In this document: piece after piece, positions 1-11,050 of the stretch | Layout of the letters: each line of letters opens with the position of its first letter | How positions within the stretch are numbered: position 1 is the stretch's first letter | Notes under the pieces: model-generated | Told to the model about the DNA's origin: nothing | Database searches by the model: none | What the model saw: only the letters and a program-made list of their open reading frames with translations | Made by a program: the position numbers and the translations under genes | Source: Cymodocea nodosa | Lineage: Eukaryota > Streptophyta > Magnoliopsida > Alismatales > Cymodoceaceae | Assembly (NCBI GenBank): GCA_036874045.1 | Contig: JAZBRI010000008.1 | Location: forward strand, 7,021,001 to 7,085,000 | Length of the DNA: 64,000 nt | Direction of reading: 5' to 3'

Positions 1-1
1 C

Positions 2-325
2 AAATGGGCCACATATGTAGTTGTAAATAAGATTCAAATAAATTGGTCTGCAGTTTTTATCTCCAAGCTGAAAACAGTGAAGAAGAAATTATTTTATGGA
101 GATTTGATTCCACTACTGATGGTGGATTTTATTGATTTCATGAAATGGACATCAAAAAGGATCAGATCAAGAACCATTTCAGTGAAAGAATACAGAAATT
201 TTGTAGCTACAAAGATAGTTGTACCTTCTAGAGGAATTACAGGAGTTGTAGAAAGAATTAATCAATTAGAACTTCAATTAGAAAAACTCCAGAAGGAAGT
301 AGATGAACTTAGGCATAGAGATTAA
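2..325 (+). CDS. C-terminal part of a retrotransposon post-pol ORF (cut by window edge)
   Basis: The frame is open from base 2 to the TAA after base 322, so the start lies outside the window. The residues around LFYGD and the following basic stretch ending in a SVKEY motif align by eye with the C-terminal half of the minus-strand ORF at 26400-27056 (LFYGDAVCRLIASQ and FSVKDLQKF) and with 5821-6030. The last 30 residues are predicted coiled coil (leucine/glutamate heptads). From memory the family resembles the 'putative plant transposon protein' domain found after pol in plant LTR elements; its function is unknown. The downstream polypurine tract and Athila LTR suggest a gypsy context here. 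The family match is fairly sure, the element assignment less so. Confidence 0.6.
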   Translation, partial: KWATYVVVNKIQINWSAVFISKLKTVKKKLFYGDLIPLLMVDFIDFMKWTSKRIRSRTISVKEYRNFVATKIVVPSRGITGVVERINQLELQLEKLQKEVDELRHRD

Positions 326-1999
326 ATTGTATTGTTCGTCTACTTGTGTAAAATTATATGAAATTGTATGATGTACTTGTAATGTAATTGATTCATATTA
401 ATGAATGTAAATTGTTCAGATGCAATTTTCATACATGTTTTGGTTGTGAAAGGAATGGAATTTATTGAATATCTGTTAAGTGTTATTTTATTTTATATTT
501 TTCTTTTATCTATGAATGAAAAGTTTTTCAAAATCAAAAATCGGAATATGTAGAAGGAGATACAAACGTAACAATATATGTAACCAATTACTTACCCTGA
601 ATTTTAAATCAAACAAAACTATATTCATGCCTGATATAATTACTGTACTTATTGTCAAATCTTTTACATTGAGGACAATGCAAAATGTAGGTATGGGGGA
701 GAGGTAATTAAAGTAACACCCATGTAAGTTTGTTAATTAAAAAAAATTACTGCAAAGTTTTGTGGAAATTGAAAATTTTTATGAACTTGCTATAACTATC
801 CGATAATTGAGACTGTAAAATTTATAATTTGTAACTGCTTGAATGTTATATTTAGAAGGCTATATATGATGCTATAGAATTTAATATTTATGCAAATCTA
901 GATATAATATCTTATGTTTTTTCTGAATTTCATGAGTTTAACAGTTTCATGATTTTAAAATGAAATCAGAATGCTTAATGAAAAATCAGTAAATTATTTG
1001 AAGTCCTGAAGGAGTTGAGATGTGAATTCTAGATTAAATGAAACACATATGATTAAAGATACATTTAATTTGACTGATTGAACTTGTAGAATGATTTATG
1101 TGTAGATGTTATTAAACTACAGAAAAAATATGAGCTTATTGTTATGGATTCATATTTACAGTAAATGATAGAAGCAAGATTATATGAGATTGGTGTTTTA
1201 CTGCATCTGTATTAATGAAATACGTACATATATAGTATGTGATTAATGCTTTGTTTTGTATGTATTTTGATTGAAAAAAAAAAAAAATTGAGAGTTTATT
1301 AACTTGTTTGATCACGAGCCTTTTGTACTTGAGCATATAGGTATGTAAGGATTGTTGACCTGAAAAAAAAAAGACTCTTGAAATTTGGTAACCTAAGATC
1401 CTAATTAGATCTGGGATTGTTGACTGAAAGCTCGTTACATAGGTACATTAGAAAGCTCTTGTATGATTCAAGCTTGTCAAATTAACTTTTAAAGTACGGG
1501 AAAAAAAAAAAAAAAAAAAAACATATACTGTTTTGAAAAGATACAAGTGTTTTGTGAAATACAAATATCTTATGAATCGAGTATATTTTCTATTATCTAG
1601 AATTGCTGAAATATTAATCTGGAATTGACTTTTGAAGTTGTTTTAATAGAGATACAATTCTTTATTCTACTTGTCTTAATCATATTGAATTGGATTGTAC
1701 ATTGATTCGTATGTTATTGAAATTTCTTCTAGAAATCTTATTGGAAAATTCAAGATGACAGATGATGAAAAGAATAACAAACAATAATATAATTAACACT
1801 TATGTGATGATGATATACTTCATATGTAATTTGCATATATTCTAAGTATATTTGCAGGTTGATTACTGAAACATACAGAATATATATTTTTATGCTGAAT
1901 ATAAGAAAAAAAAAAAAAATTAATTCTAGCACTTTTAGAAAGACCAATTAATTAGATCTTAATTTGCTAAGGGACTAGCAAAATTTAGGTATGGGAAAG
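326..1999 (+). other. Non-coding 3' region of the element between post-pol ORF and LTR
   Basis: There is no credible gene. The stretch holds two purine-rich tracts (686-705 and 1985-1999), A-runs at 1275-1286 and 1501-1521, and from about 840 onward a sequence clearly related to the spacer after pol in copia element A (23880-24670): both contain the GAGCCTTTTGTACTTGAG and GGGATTGTTGACTGAAAGCTC blocks in the same order. The small open frames here (516-707, 1142-1336, 1750-1947) have no recognisable content. Confidence 0.6.
686..705 (+). promoter_or_regulatory. Polypurine-tract-like sequence (plus-strand primer site)
   Basis: A GGTATGGGGGAGAGG core is preceded by TTGAGGACAATG at 669-680. That pairing is typical of the 3' end of Athila/Tat-type Ty3/gypsy elements. 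A weaker repeat of the same phrase (AGGTATGGGAAAG) sits directly before the LTR at 2000, so this one may be a displaced duplicate. Confidence 0.5.
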
Positions 2000-4165
2000 T
2001 GTTTAAAATGAAAAAGTGCATATTATTAACAATTAAATAATAGTTAATTGCATAATATTTAGCTTATCATATGAGAATTAAGCCATTATGTTATAATTGC
2101 ACTGTTATATGCTTTAATTGAAGAATCTACTTAATTTTGGGGAATTAATGTTAATTTAGTACATTTCTGAACTGTCGGTAAGTTGTAGGCTATGAACTTC
2201 TTAAGTATCTGAATTTTCTGATATTTCGGACAGTTATGTTTAACAGACCAAATATGTCAGATAGTTATGTTTAAATTGCCGAATGGTTATGTTTTGAAAG
2301 AATATTTTATTATTTCCTGAAGTACACGTGTCAAAACCATAATGCATGACTTAAGTAAACTTTCGGTGAGTTATCTCTAACTATCTGAAATTGTAGCTGG
2401 GCATCAAACAATTATATGTGTAACCCTCCGAAATCTCTTTTTATTTATAAAATAGTTGAGGACACGTGTCATGTTCTGGTAAAGTGTCTTAAGTGGACTT
2501 TCGGTGAGTTAGTTGTAACTATCCGAAATGCATCTAAGCATCGGATAGTTAGACTTGTAACTCTCCAAAATATTTCTTTTATTATTAAACTACTGCTGAC
2601 ACGTGTCGAGATTTGGTAGATTTACTTAAGTTATATATCAGTGAGTTATTTGTAACTATCTGAAATGCATCTAAGCATCGGATAGTTAAGTTTATAAGTA
2701 TCCGAAATGCACCTGAGCATCGGATAGTTAAATTTATACACGTGTTTTACAATTAAATCAACGAAGAAAGTCCGTTGAGTTATTTGTAACTCCACAGACT
2801 ATTTATTTTCTAATATGCCACTATAGTGGTTGTAGAAACAGGACAATTGGAAGAAAAACCACGACTGCACGTATCGCACAGGGAGAAGAAAGCATCGCCG
2901 TTGATATGAATGAAGGAAATCCAACCGACCATTCATGCAGAAGCAGTTACTACTAAAGAAATATAAAAGAAAAGAAGAAAAAGAAGAAAAGGGTGCGTGT
3001 GTGATTGATGGACGGCTAGTGTGTATAGAGGCAGAGCACCGAGCTTGCTGTAGGTAGTATCAGCAATTCTCCAAAGTACCACACCAACCATCATTACCAC
3101 CACCATATCCACCATAATCACCAACCATCGGAGGTCTGTGAGAATACTTTCTTGATGTCAGGTCGATTCCGAGCCAAACACAATGCCTAACAACCACTAT
3201 GAGTGATCGCGTCGCGGGAAAGGAAGCCATTTTCACCAAGCGCCGACTCATATTTCAAGAGATCGTAAAGCTTTTAGCCTTGGCTTCGAGTTGATGCCTG
3301 TATGCTAAAGACGAGATCATCTTGCAATTTTGGACTCGCGATTCTATAGGGATAGGAGACAGAATTATAAGTGGTTTAATTTTCAATGGTGTAATTGCGT
3401 TGCAAGTAGTGTCGGAAGTATTTACTGTCATGTGAGATTACTTTACATTTCACCTTTCGCCCACTTCCATGTTCATATTAAACCAAAAATACCAAAAACA
3501 ATTTATCTATGTTTGTATGTTGTGTTTGAGTGTTGTATTGTTTGTGTTGTATCGTGATTAATGTTATCTTTATCAGTGTTGTGATTGTTTTATGTTTGTT
3601 TTAGTTTTACAGTTTACTGAAATTGGTTCGTTCAAAAGACTTAAAGATTTTAATGGTTACTGTTTGAATTATCTGAATGTTAGTATTGCTTAATGATAAA
3701 TCCAATGTTAACTAACATTAAAGAGCTTAATTGATGTTATTTACAATCTGTGGAATCGCCCAATGGTTGGCTGAATTCCTTTGTAAATAGCAGTATTAAA
3801 AAGAAAATACAGACTCGTGGAGTTAACTTAAGTCCACGAGGTTAGTCCGTTGAGTTAGTCATAACTCAACGAACATTTGTTGAGTTAACAGTAATTCAAT
3901 GGAGGGCTTATAGAAGATACAAATTTGATTGTTAACAAACGAACAATTCTCAAATTCTTCAACAATTCCTTGTGGGATCGACCTGTACTTGCACACTGAT
4001 ATAATAGACACTGTGCACTTGTAGTTAAAGTACAAATTGGAATTAATATCTAAATTGTATTAAAGGTTGTTTGTTTACTTCTAAAAGAAAGAATAGGCAT
4101 AAAGATAAATTAACTAAGTAAAAACAGAAGTAACAAATCCAAGTTTTTCTAGTGTAGTGCTGGGA
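2000..4165 (+). mobile_element. Athila-type Ty3/gypsy LTR, 3' end broken
   Basis: This starts with TGTTTAAAATGAAAAAGTGC right after a purine tract and is collinear with the 5' LTR at 59932-62011; two more copies lie inverted at 37375-46928 and 47176-49106. It contains repeated TCGGATAGTTA and TAACTATCCGAAA half-sites (2516-2528, 2541-2551, 2678-2688, 2720-2730), four ACACGTGT sites, and a conserved TATA-like box at 2961-2969. The last 45 bases expected from the 59932 copy, including CA, are replaced near 4165 by a minus-strand copia fragment. The upstream purine tract suggests it was a 3' LTR. Frames inside it (2933-3251, 3330-3557) are not genes. Confidence 0.8.
2961..2969 (+). promoter_or_regulatory. 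Candidate TATA box of the Athila-type LTR
   Basis: ATATAAAAG is preserved in all four copies of this LTR (also 60777-60785 on plus; CTTTTATAT in the two inverted copies near 45935 and 48280) although surrounding bases differ. The position about 960 bases into a 2.1 kb LTR suits the U3/R border. This is inference from conservation only. Confidence 0.5.
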
Positions 4166-4179
4166 AAACACAAACATAG

Positions 4180-4438
4180 AGTAACCTACAAAAAATCTCT
4201 CATCCACTTTGGCTTGAAATTTATTCCTTTTACCCTTAGTGTTAAGAATAAAACACTTACAGCCAAATGGTTTCATATAGAAAATTTTTGGAACCCTATC
4301 AAACATAATCTCAAAAGGAGTTTTGTTAATTAGAGGTCTTAGGTGACTTTTGTTAATAATATAACAAGTTGTATTCATTGTTTCAACCCAAAGATTTTGA
4401 GGTAAATTATGTTCATTTAACATAGTTCTAGCCAAAAC
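4180..4438 (-). pseudogene. Fragment of SIRE-type copia integrase
   Basis: Read on the minus strand, the segment from RTMLNEHNLPQNLW to FVGYS matches the integrase of element A (21424-21675) residue by residue with a few changes. It covers the end of the catalytic core and the following conserved GYKCF/GCKCF region. Homology stops abruptly on both sides: upstream sequence at 4439 is unrelated, and downstream it joins the broken end of the Athila LTR. No catalytic residue is included. It is a dead fragment, probably captured during double-strand-break repair or left by deletion of a larger copia insertion. Confidence 0.85.
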
Positions 4439-4851
4439 TCTTCTAGTTATACTGTAATAAAATTGTAGGATCGAAAACTTGTTATACTATGCCAGAAATT
4501 TGTAGTTCAATGCTAGAAAACTTGTTTGGGTAGTAAAAGGTTAAATCAGAAATAGAAATGATGATTTTCTAACAAAAGGCAAACTCATATTTTACAAGTT
4601 AACAAGTTTAGAAACCACAAAAATTAATATATACTGTGATTAATCTATATTTAGAAACCACAAGTTAATTGAATCAACATATATTTAGAAATAAGTTGAG
4701 AATATATTTCTACATATCATTTAATTGGATTCAAGTTATACTCTTCTAGTTATTGATATGGATTCATGTTTTATAATGAAGTTATAATGTGCTTGATCTC
4801 TTCTAGTTATACTGTAATTCTTTAACATAGTTCTGACCATAACATAGATTG
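4439..4851. repeat. Scrambled filler with short direct repeats
   Basis: The 21-mer CTCTTCTAGTTATACTGTAAT occurs at 4438-4458 and again at 4798-4818, with a partial third copy at 4741. The phrase TTTAACATAGTTCT next to the second copy repeats part of the integrase fragment at 4417-4430. ATATTTAGAAA(T/C)(A/C)A repeats occur between. No gene is seen; this looks like a patchwork repair junction. Confidence 0.5.
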
Positions 4852-5760
4852 AGAATTCTATGCCTTTTATATTGTATATTTACTTCATGTATATCCTCTA
4901 CGTTTAATCACTATCAGTTTTCCACTCTTCATGTATTTTATTTTTCCTTCATCGAAATACACACGTTCTGACCCATGTTTTCATTTCGAATTTTCTTTAA
5001 TCATCAATCTTTGATTTTTGAAAAATTGCCTGCAAAATAAACTTTCTCGTCCAAAATTTTTCATCAAATGTAATAAGAAGTTGTGTTAATCTAACTAAAC
5101 GAGTAAAACAAGTATATTTATAACTTAACGTATCTAACTCAATGAGTTCATCATGTGTCAAATCACGTGACAAGTACTGTAGCTAATTCAACGAACTAAG
5201 TCTATGGTGTTATACTAACTCAACGAACAAGCTTCGTGGTGTTACAGTTAACTCAACGAACTAACTTCGTTGTGTTATTGATAACTCAACGAACCAGTAA
5301 TATACAAATGTTTATTTACCATGTGCAAGAATAATAACTTTAAGTTTATAACGCTAACTTAACGCGTTGCCTTAGTGTTCAATATAGCAACTCAACGCGT
5401 GTAGTTATATTAACTTAACGAGTTAAACATGTGCAACTCACGTGATACAATATAACATTCGTAAACTTTAATTTCACCACGTGTACAATATTAACTTAAC
5501 GAGTTCGTCTCTTCTTTTACTCATTAACTTAACGAGTTCTCACGTGACCTATTTTAACCTTTAAGCCTATAACTCAATGAGTTCTCACGTGACCTTTATA
5601 CAAATAACTCATTAACTTAACGAGTTGTCTTTAATGTGCACTATACATGATACAGGAATATAACTTTAAAACATATTATACTTTACAAAAAAAACACACG
5701 TTAACTTAACGTTTAGATAAATGAAAAGTTATTATAACATAACGACTAGTTATTTAACTC
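4852..5760 (-). mobile_element. Truncated copy of the element-A LTR
   Basis: The reverse complement matches the middle of the A LTR (about 17740-18625): the TATA region (CCTTTTATA at 4861), the CAACGAAC / GTTCGTTGAGTTA repeats, the TAACTTAACGAGTT repeats and several CACGTG sites all appear in the right order. The outer ends of the LTR are missing on both sides. It is more diverged than the two LTRs of element A are from each other, so it is an older relic. Confidence 0.8.
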
Positions 5761-5820
5761 ATTTCATTGTAAAAATACTACATACTATGATTTTTCATAG
5801 GTTTAGTCATAGAGTAGAAG

Positions 5821-6030
5821 TTGATAAGTATTGTTTATATGCTAAATACATTGCTAATTAATCATATACAAGTGAATTTGTATGACATTTTTGTACATCA
5901 CTTATTGAATTTGCAAAGTAAATTGTTTTATGGTGATGCAACTATTAGAATTGGGGCAAGTCAAATAGACTTATCTCCTTGGCCACAAAACAAGATCAAA
6001 TCTAGATCATTTTCTATTAAAGAGTTATAG
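5821..6030 (+). pseudogene. Remnant of post-pol ORF
   Basis: LFYGDATIRIGASQIDLSPW followed by FSIKEL corresponds to LFYGDAVCRLIASQLNLSNW and FSVKDL in the element-A ORF (26400-27056, minus). The frame then stops (TAG at 6028-6030) and recovers only in pieces (poly-N/Q-rich remnants to 6170), so it is a pseudogene. It is interrupted further by the LTR insertion at 6281. Confidence 0.7.
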
Positions 6031-6275
6031 AAATATTAGGAAAATAATCTCCCATAGTAGGTGCAATAGCATGAATAATAATAAGTACAATCACAACAAT
6101 AGAAATAACAATCAAACTAGCCACAATAGCAACTAGACAAGTATACAGATTTAAATCTAAAGATTATTGAAGCAATTAACATAGTTGGTGTGGAGATATC
6201 ACAAAGAATTTCAAAAACTCTGTTAGATGGTATCTGATGAACTGGAGATTAATTTCTATATTGTAAATTCTAGAC

Positions 6276-7820
6276 TTTGTTGTTAGGACCCTGGTATTTT
6301 GATAATGCAAAAACCTGTGTGAGGAAACAATTTGTATTTCACAGATATGACAGTTCAACAAAAGATCAGAAGGCAGATAAACAAATACAGGTAGTTTAGA
6401 AATTGCTACTATAGAGCTATAGGAAAATTGGACAGTTCCAAGCTTAAGTATCCGGAAGAAAGTTAATCTTCAGTAAGTTACAGGCTTAAGTATCTGAAGA
6501 GTCAATTTAAAGCAACAGAAATACCATCAGACAGTTAGAAGAATAACTATCCGAAAATACAAGGCCTTCGGAGAATTTGAAAGATAGCTGGTTGAATGAT
6601 CGGAGGGTTAAGGAGTTAACTATCCGAAAGTTAAAAGAAGAATCGAAAGGTTACTGTAGCTAACTATCCAAAACTTAAGTCATTCAATTACCCACGTACA
6701 TAAATCCAAACAGAAGCTTAAAAGGATTTCTCAGAGAATTAGAAAGCTAACTATCCAAAAAACAAGAAGTATCGGAAGGTTACAGATTTAACTATCCAGA
6801 AACTTAAGTTATCCTTTTATGCATGTGTCGAAATAAGAAGATAGTAGTTGAAAGCTTCAAAGAAGAATCGAAAGGTTACTGTAGCTAACTATCTGAAAGT
6901 TGAGTTTCGGTAAGTTAATAGTTATAACCATCCGAACTTAAGACATGTCATGTGTATAACTTAAATCTCACGTGACAAAAGGAATTAAGTGGTTTTTCGG
7001 TGAGTTACAAACATCCTTTGGAAAGTTACACAGATAACTATCCGAAAGTTTAAGAAAATCGGAAGGTTATCTTGAAACACCTTTCCAAACGGTAACTTAC
7101 TATATTTGGATATGCAAATCAATAAATATAGTAGAATAAATCCGTTGAGGAGAAAATATGATCTTTGGACTTACAAGTATTTATACAAATAGATCATTCA
7201 ATATTCAGTAGAGCTATGTAGTGAGATTACACAGACAAACACATATAGAGATATAGTATACATTGCATATCAACTACTATTACAAGAAAAAGCTCAATTT
7301 AGATTAACTACAACAAGGAATCGATTGAAAGTTGGATTTACAAGAAGTTTCTTAAAGCTCTGCATGCACTAAAAGTCTGAGCCAATAAGGATCATATGGT
7401 TTGTGGCTTCTACCTTAAAGCTTCATTTAAGTGGTTGGTTTGAGTTTCGACCTGAAAACTCAAAAGGTTGGTTTACTGAAGTTTATACCTAAAAACTTCT
7501 ATGTGGTTGGTTAAAGCTATGACCAGAAAGCTCAAGCAAATGGTTGGTTCTTGCTTTAACCTGAAAGCAAGTGTTTGTAAGTGTTGAGACACTTAGTGAA
7601 GCCCAAGTGACCCTTGGGGGTGGATTAGCCGAGTTGGTGAACTACCTAAAATTCCCATGTGTTTCTTACTTTTATTTCTGCTATGCATGTTTTGTATATT
7701 TGTTTAGTACTTGTGCAAATTGATTAATCAAATTAGTTAGAAAAGTTAGTAAAAAGTTTTAATTACACACTGATCACCATTCACCCTCCTTTGGTGAAAC
7801 CATGTGTTCCTAACATTTGT
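6276..7820 (+). mobile_element. Solo LTR, family G, with perfect target-site duplication
   Basis: The LTR proper is 6281-7815 (1535 bp): it begins TGTTAGGACC and ends GTTCCTAACA, giving an 8-bp perfect terminal inverted repeat (TGTTAGGA/TCCTAACA). TTTGT is found immediately on both sides (6276-6280 and 7816-7820), proving integration followed by LTR-LTR recombination. It holds AACTATCCGAAA/CGGAAGGTTA half-sites in its first 800 bases. A related solo copy lies at 37599-38915. The coding family is not present in the window, so copia or gypsy cannot be decided; the C-rich end favours copia. Confidence 0.93.
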
Positions 7821-8070
7821 TGTAACTGATTATTTGTAATATATCTATTTTGTGCATGATTATTTTAATTTTTCACGAATAACTATGTATCTACATTTTA
7901 AGTTTTAATGATTACCTATGACTTTTATTGTTGAATGATTTTATACCCAAACATTTTTATGATTGTTTTATATTTTTGAAAATCTCTCTCACAGGTTTTG
8001 ATGTTTTGTTGAATGACAAAAAGGAGGTGATAATTTTCATAACATTAGATTCATTAGGTTTTGTCATCAT

Positions 8071-8085
8071 TAAAAAGGGGGAGAT
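8071..8085 (+). promoter_or_regulatory. Polypurine tract of element D
   Basis: TAAAAAGGGGGAGAT lies directly before the LTR start TGTTAGGATT at 8086; the same motif precedes the 3' LTR of element A at 28437. Confidence 0.85.
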
Positions 8086-8329
8086 TGTTAGGATTTTAGT
8101 TTTGATGATGAATGGTTTTGGTTTTGTATGAAAATGGATCTAAGCTAGTTTGAGTATAAGGTTAGCCAAAGTCATATAGTTATAAGCATAATTGTTATAA
8201 AAAGTCAAAGAGTTAAAATTAAAAACTCGTATAATTATGTTTTATATGTCTTAAAGTTATTCACGTATTTTCTATGTATGTTTTTAAAGAAGTCGAAAAG
8301 TTAGGATAATTGTTTGAGTTTTATGCATG

Positions 8330-9507
8330 GATAGTGTAGGATCGTTGTATCACAAGGGGGGGGGGTGAATTGTGTATTTAGTAATTAAAATACCAGCGGA
8401 TAAAACAAGAACACAAAACACTCGTAAATGAAATTCTATTCTTTATAAACTTTAAAGATATAATTTACAATATCTTTTCAGCTCAATTCCCTTCTTGATG
8501 GTTTTGATACAGTTATGTTCGATATATAATTCAAATAGAAAAATGAAGTTATTATTCAAAACTAATTTCGAATTGTATACACACAGCTCATTTCCTTCTT
8601 TTTGCTCATCTTCTGTATCTCTTCTTCTCTAGTTATTAAATTTCCAGACTTCTTACGTTTGCTGCTCCTTTTTTGAAATTGCTTAGAATTTTGAACTTCT
8701 TCTGATGTTGGAGAATTTTTCAAGATATAAATATTCAAACTTAACTTTTTAGTTAGGAATCCAAATTGAATATTTAGACTTGGTTTTTGAGATTGGGATC
8801 CTTATTTTGTAATGTAGCTCGTACTCTCTATTAGTAGTCGAACTATGTCTTCACGTTTAGCATGTTCATCTACTTGATCCATAATCCAAATTACTATCTT
8901 TTTGAGTTTCCACTTTCTCTAGTATCATTTTGAATTTCCACGATCTCCACTCATAGATTCACTGAAACCTTATCTTCTTGGAGTCTTGTAGAATATCTTC
9001 TAGCTCTTCAATTTAGTTGAACACTTATCTTTTAAGTCCTATAAAAACTCGAATACTTATCTATAACTCTTCGAGTTTTTGCACCTACAAAACACATGAC
9101 TAAACATAGCACAATTATCTATTTGTTAGTCATTTTATAAAACCCGAAGACTTATCTATCTATACCTATAAAAACTCGAACAATTATCTAACTATTCGAT
9201 TTTCATTACCGAACGCATATGGAAAACATGTGACAACTTAAAACATTAAAAACACACTTGCAGATAACTTAACTATACGAGTTTTTAACATAAACTATTC
9301 GACAAAAATGAAACGTTAACTATCCAAAAGTTTAACTATCGAAAATCTAACTCTTCAAAAACTTTAACTATCCAAAATAAAAATGAAACTTTCCAATAAT
9401 CTATTAACATTTAATTACGTGACAATTATACTTAGAGAATATTATTTAGACTTATTTAAAAACTTTAATAAAGTATATATCATCAAAACAAAATTCCTAA
9501 CAGATAG
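8330..9507 (-). mobile_element. Solo LTR of the element-B family, nested in LTR D
   Basis: The LTR is 8335-9502 (1168 bp). On the minus strand it begins TGTTAGGAATTTTG and ends GATCCTACA, collinear with the element-B 5' LTR at 15389-16602. GATAG flanks it exactly on both sides (8330-8334, 9503-9507). It contains repeated TAACTATCCAAAA-type half-sites (9318-9376). This insertion is younger than element D. Confidence 0.92.
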
Positions 9508-9817
9508 CTATTAACTATTCGAGTTTTATAAGTGACTAACATTATAAGTCAAGTATTGTAGATCACATATTTTACTAGTAAAAACTCAAAGAGATATATA
9601 GTAAGTGTTTGAGTTTTTATAAGTGTTACAGGTGTAACTATTCAACAAAAACAATGACTTAAGCAAACACAATGAGTCTCTAGGAGTTTGTTTTTGACAG
9701 ATCTACAATAAGAGATCGTGAGAAACATGTAGAATGTGATTGATTCAAAATTCAAAAGAATGTAAGATCATGGAAAAATGTGAAAAGTGGATGAATGTGC
9801 ATCTTTAATTTGAAAAC

Positions 9818-9825
9818 TATAAATA
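9818..9825 (+). promoter_or_regulatory. Candidate TATA box of LTR D
   Basis: TATAAATA sits in the same relative place as TATAAATA in LTR B (16090-16097), upstream of the R/U5-like part. Confidence 0.5.
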
Positions 9826-10300
9826 AAAGGTTTGAATTGCACTTCAAGACATCCCAAGAATTATATCCTAGAGAATACATTTCACATACTGCTTAGAGCT
9901 TAAAGTCTAAAAAGTGTTTTTCACATAGTTAAAAGCTTACACCATTCTAGATTTACCTAAGGAGTAAAAAGCTAGAGGAATCAAAGTTGAAGAAATTCAA
10001 AGCATCTGAAGAAAGGATTCCAACTACTAAAGGTTTTAGAAAAATCAAGTGTTTACTTGAAGATTGTAAGGTGTAAGTTGTTATTTTACAAGCTTTGCAA
10101 AAGGGTAATAGGTTTGTAAGAATTTATCATTTTCGTGCCTTACTTGTAAAAGTGTAAAAAATCTTGTACATAAAGAGAATAAATTTTGAAAACATTTTTA
10201 TTGCAATTTGTTCTTGTGCTTAAGTTTCAAACAATTTGAATTTACAATTCACCCCCCCCCCCCCTCCTCCCCCCTTATTGTGAAGTTATTTTGATCCTCA

Positions 10301-11050
10301 CTTTCTTAAATACATTTGTTTTCAGATATATATTTTATATAATTATTTCCATATGCCGTTTTCTTGCTTATAAATCATTGATTTTCAATAGTATATGTGG
10401 AAGATAAAGCAATATATCCAATTCTAGTTTTATCTCCAAATATATTTTGACTCTTTATTATTTTAGCCAAAGTTTTATTTTCTTTTGTAAACTACATTAG
10501 TTTATATTTAAGATTTTCATTTTCCTTTACTAGTTTGGCATTTTCATTTTTTAATTGCTTTTTTTCATTAGTTTTATTAGCCAAGTCACACTCTAAAACA
10601 AGCATTTCTCCTTGTAATTCTTTATTTCTATCATATTGTCTTGCTACCTCATTTACTAATTCAACATTGTCTCTTCTTAGTTCATCAATTATGTCTTCTA
10701 GTTCTTTTAATTTTTCATTATTGTTAGTTGTAGTTAATTTATGAATTTCTACTTTCAATTCATTTATTCTTTTATTGTAGTTTTTATGAAGTTCAAAATT
10801 ATCCTCAAAAGTTGATTCTTTCATCTTCTTAAGTTCAGCTAATAACTTTTTGTTTTCCTTTTCTAATTTCTTAGCATGTTGTTGCTTCTTTTATGTTTTT
10901 CCTAAAGTGCTTCATTTTTTAAACCTAAATTATTAATTGATCTTAATAGTTCCTTATAATCTTTCTCACTAATTTGAGATACATCAGAATCACTGTTAAA
11001 ATCAAAAATAAAATTGAACTTTCATTTTTTACCTAGTATGGGTTGAGTCG
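10301..11050 (-). pseudogene. Relic of SIRE-type gag coiled-coil region
   Basis: On the minus strand, 10824-10492 is open for 110 residues of almost pure heptad-repeat coiled coil (Leu, Glu, Lys, Asn), and the frame can be followed upstream to about 11022 through a few stops. The acidic start (SDSDVSQISEKDYKELL) then a coiled coil mirrors the spacer between zinc knuckle and protease in element A' (56723-57883). No zinc knuckle, protease or other catalytic motif is present. Assignment to a copia gag is by resemblance in layout, not by a strong sequence match. Confidence 0.5.

Larger units (their letters stand above)
5761..10300 (+). mobile_element. 3' end of SIRE-like copia element D, with two nested solo LTRs
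   Basis: In order: remnant of the post-pol ORF (5821-6280), solo LTR (6281-7815), rest of the 3' untranslated region (7816-8070), polypurine tract (8071-8085), and the 3' LTR (8086-10300), itself interrupted by a solo LTR (8335-9502). Without insertions the LTR is about 1.04 kb, starts TGTTAGGATTTTAG and ends near GATCCTCA after a C-rich run, the usual layout of SIRE-type LTRs. The 5' part of the element (gag, pol) is absent. Confidence 0.7.

Noticed and set aside
1501..1521. A-run as a poly(A) tail of a processed gene or LINE
   Set aside because: No target-site duplication or coding sequence precedes it, and A-runs occur throughout the spacer.
2933..3557. Open frames in the Athila LTR (also 45702-45890, 48095-48295, 60707-61055)
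   Set aside because: They recur because the LTR recurs, but their frames and ends differ between copies, so there is no sign of coding selection.
10253..10274. Long C run as a possible sequencing artefact or regulatory site
   Set aside because: The same C-rich stretch before CCTCTTGTG is normal near the end of SIRE-type LTRs; it is only longer here.
10535..10744. Plus-strand frame rich in Ser, Phe and Leu, signal-peptide-like
   Set aside because: It is antisense to the coiled-coil frame of the minus-strand gag relic.
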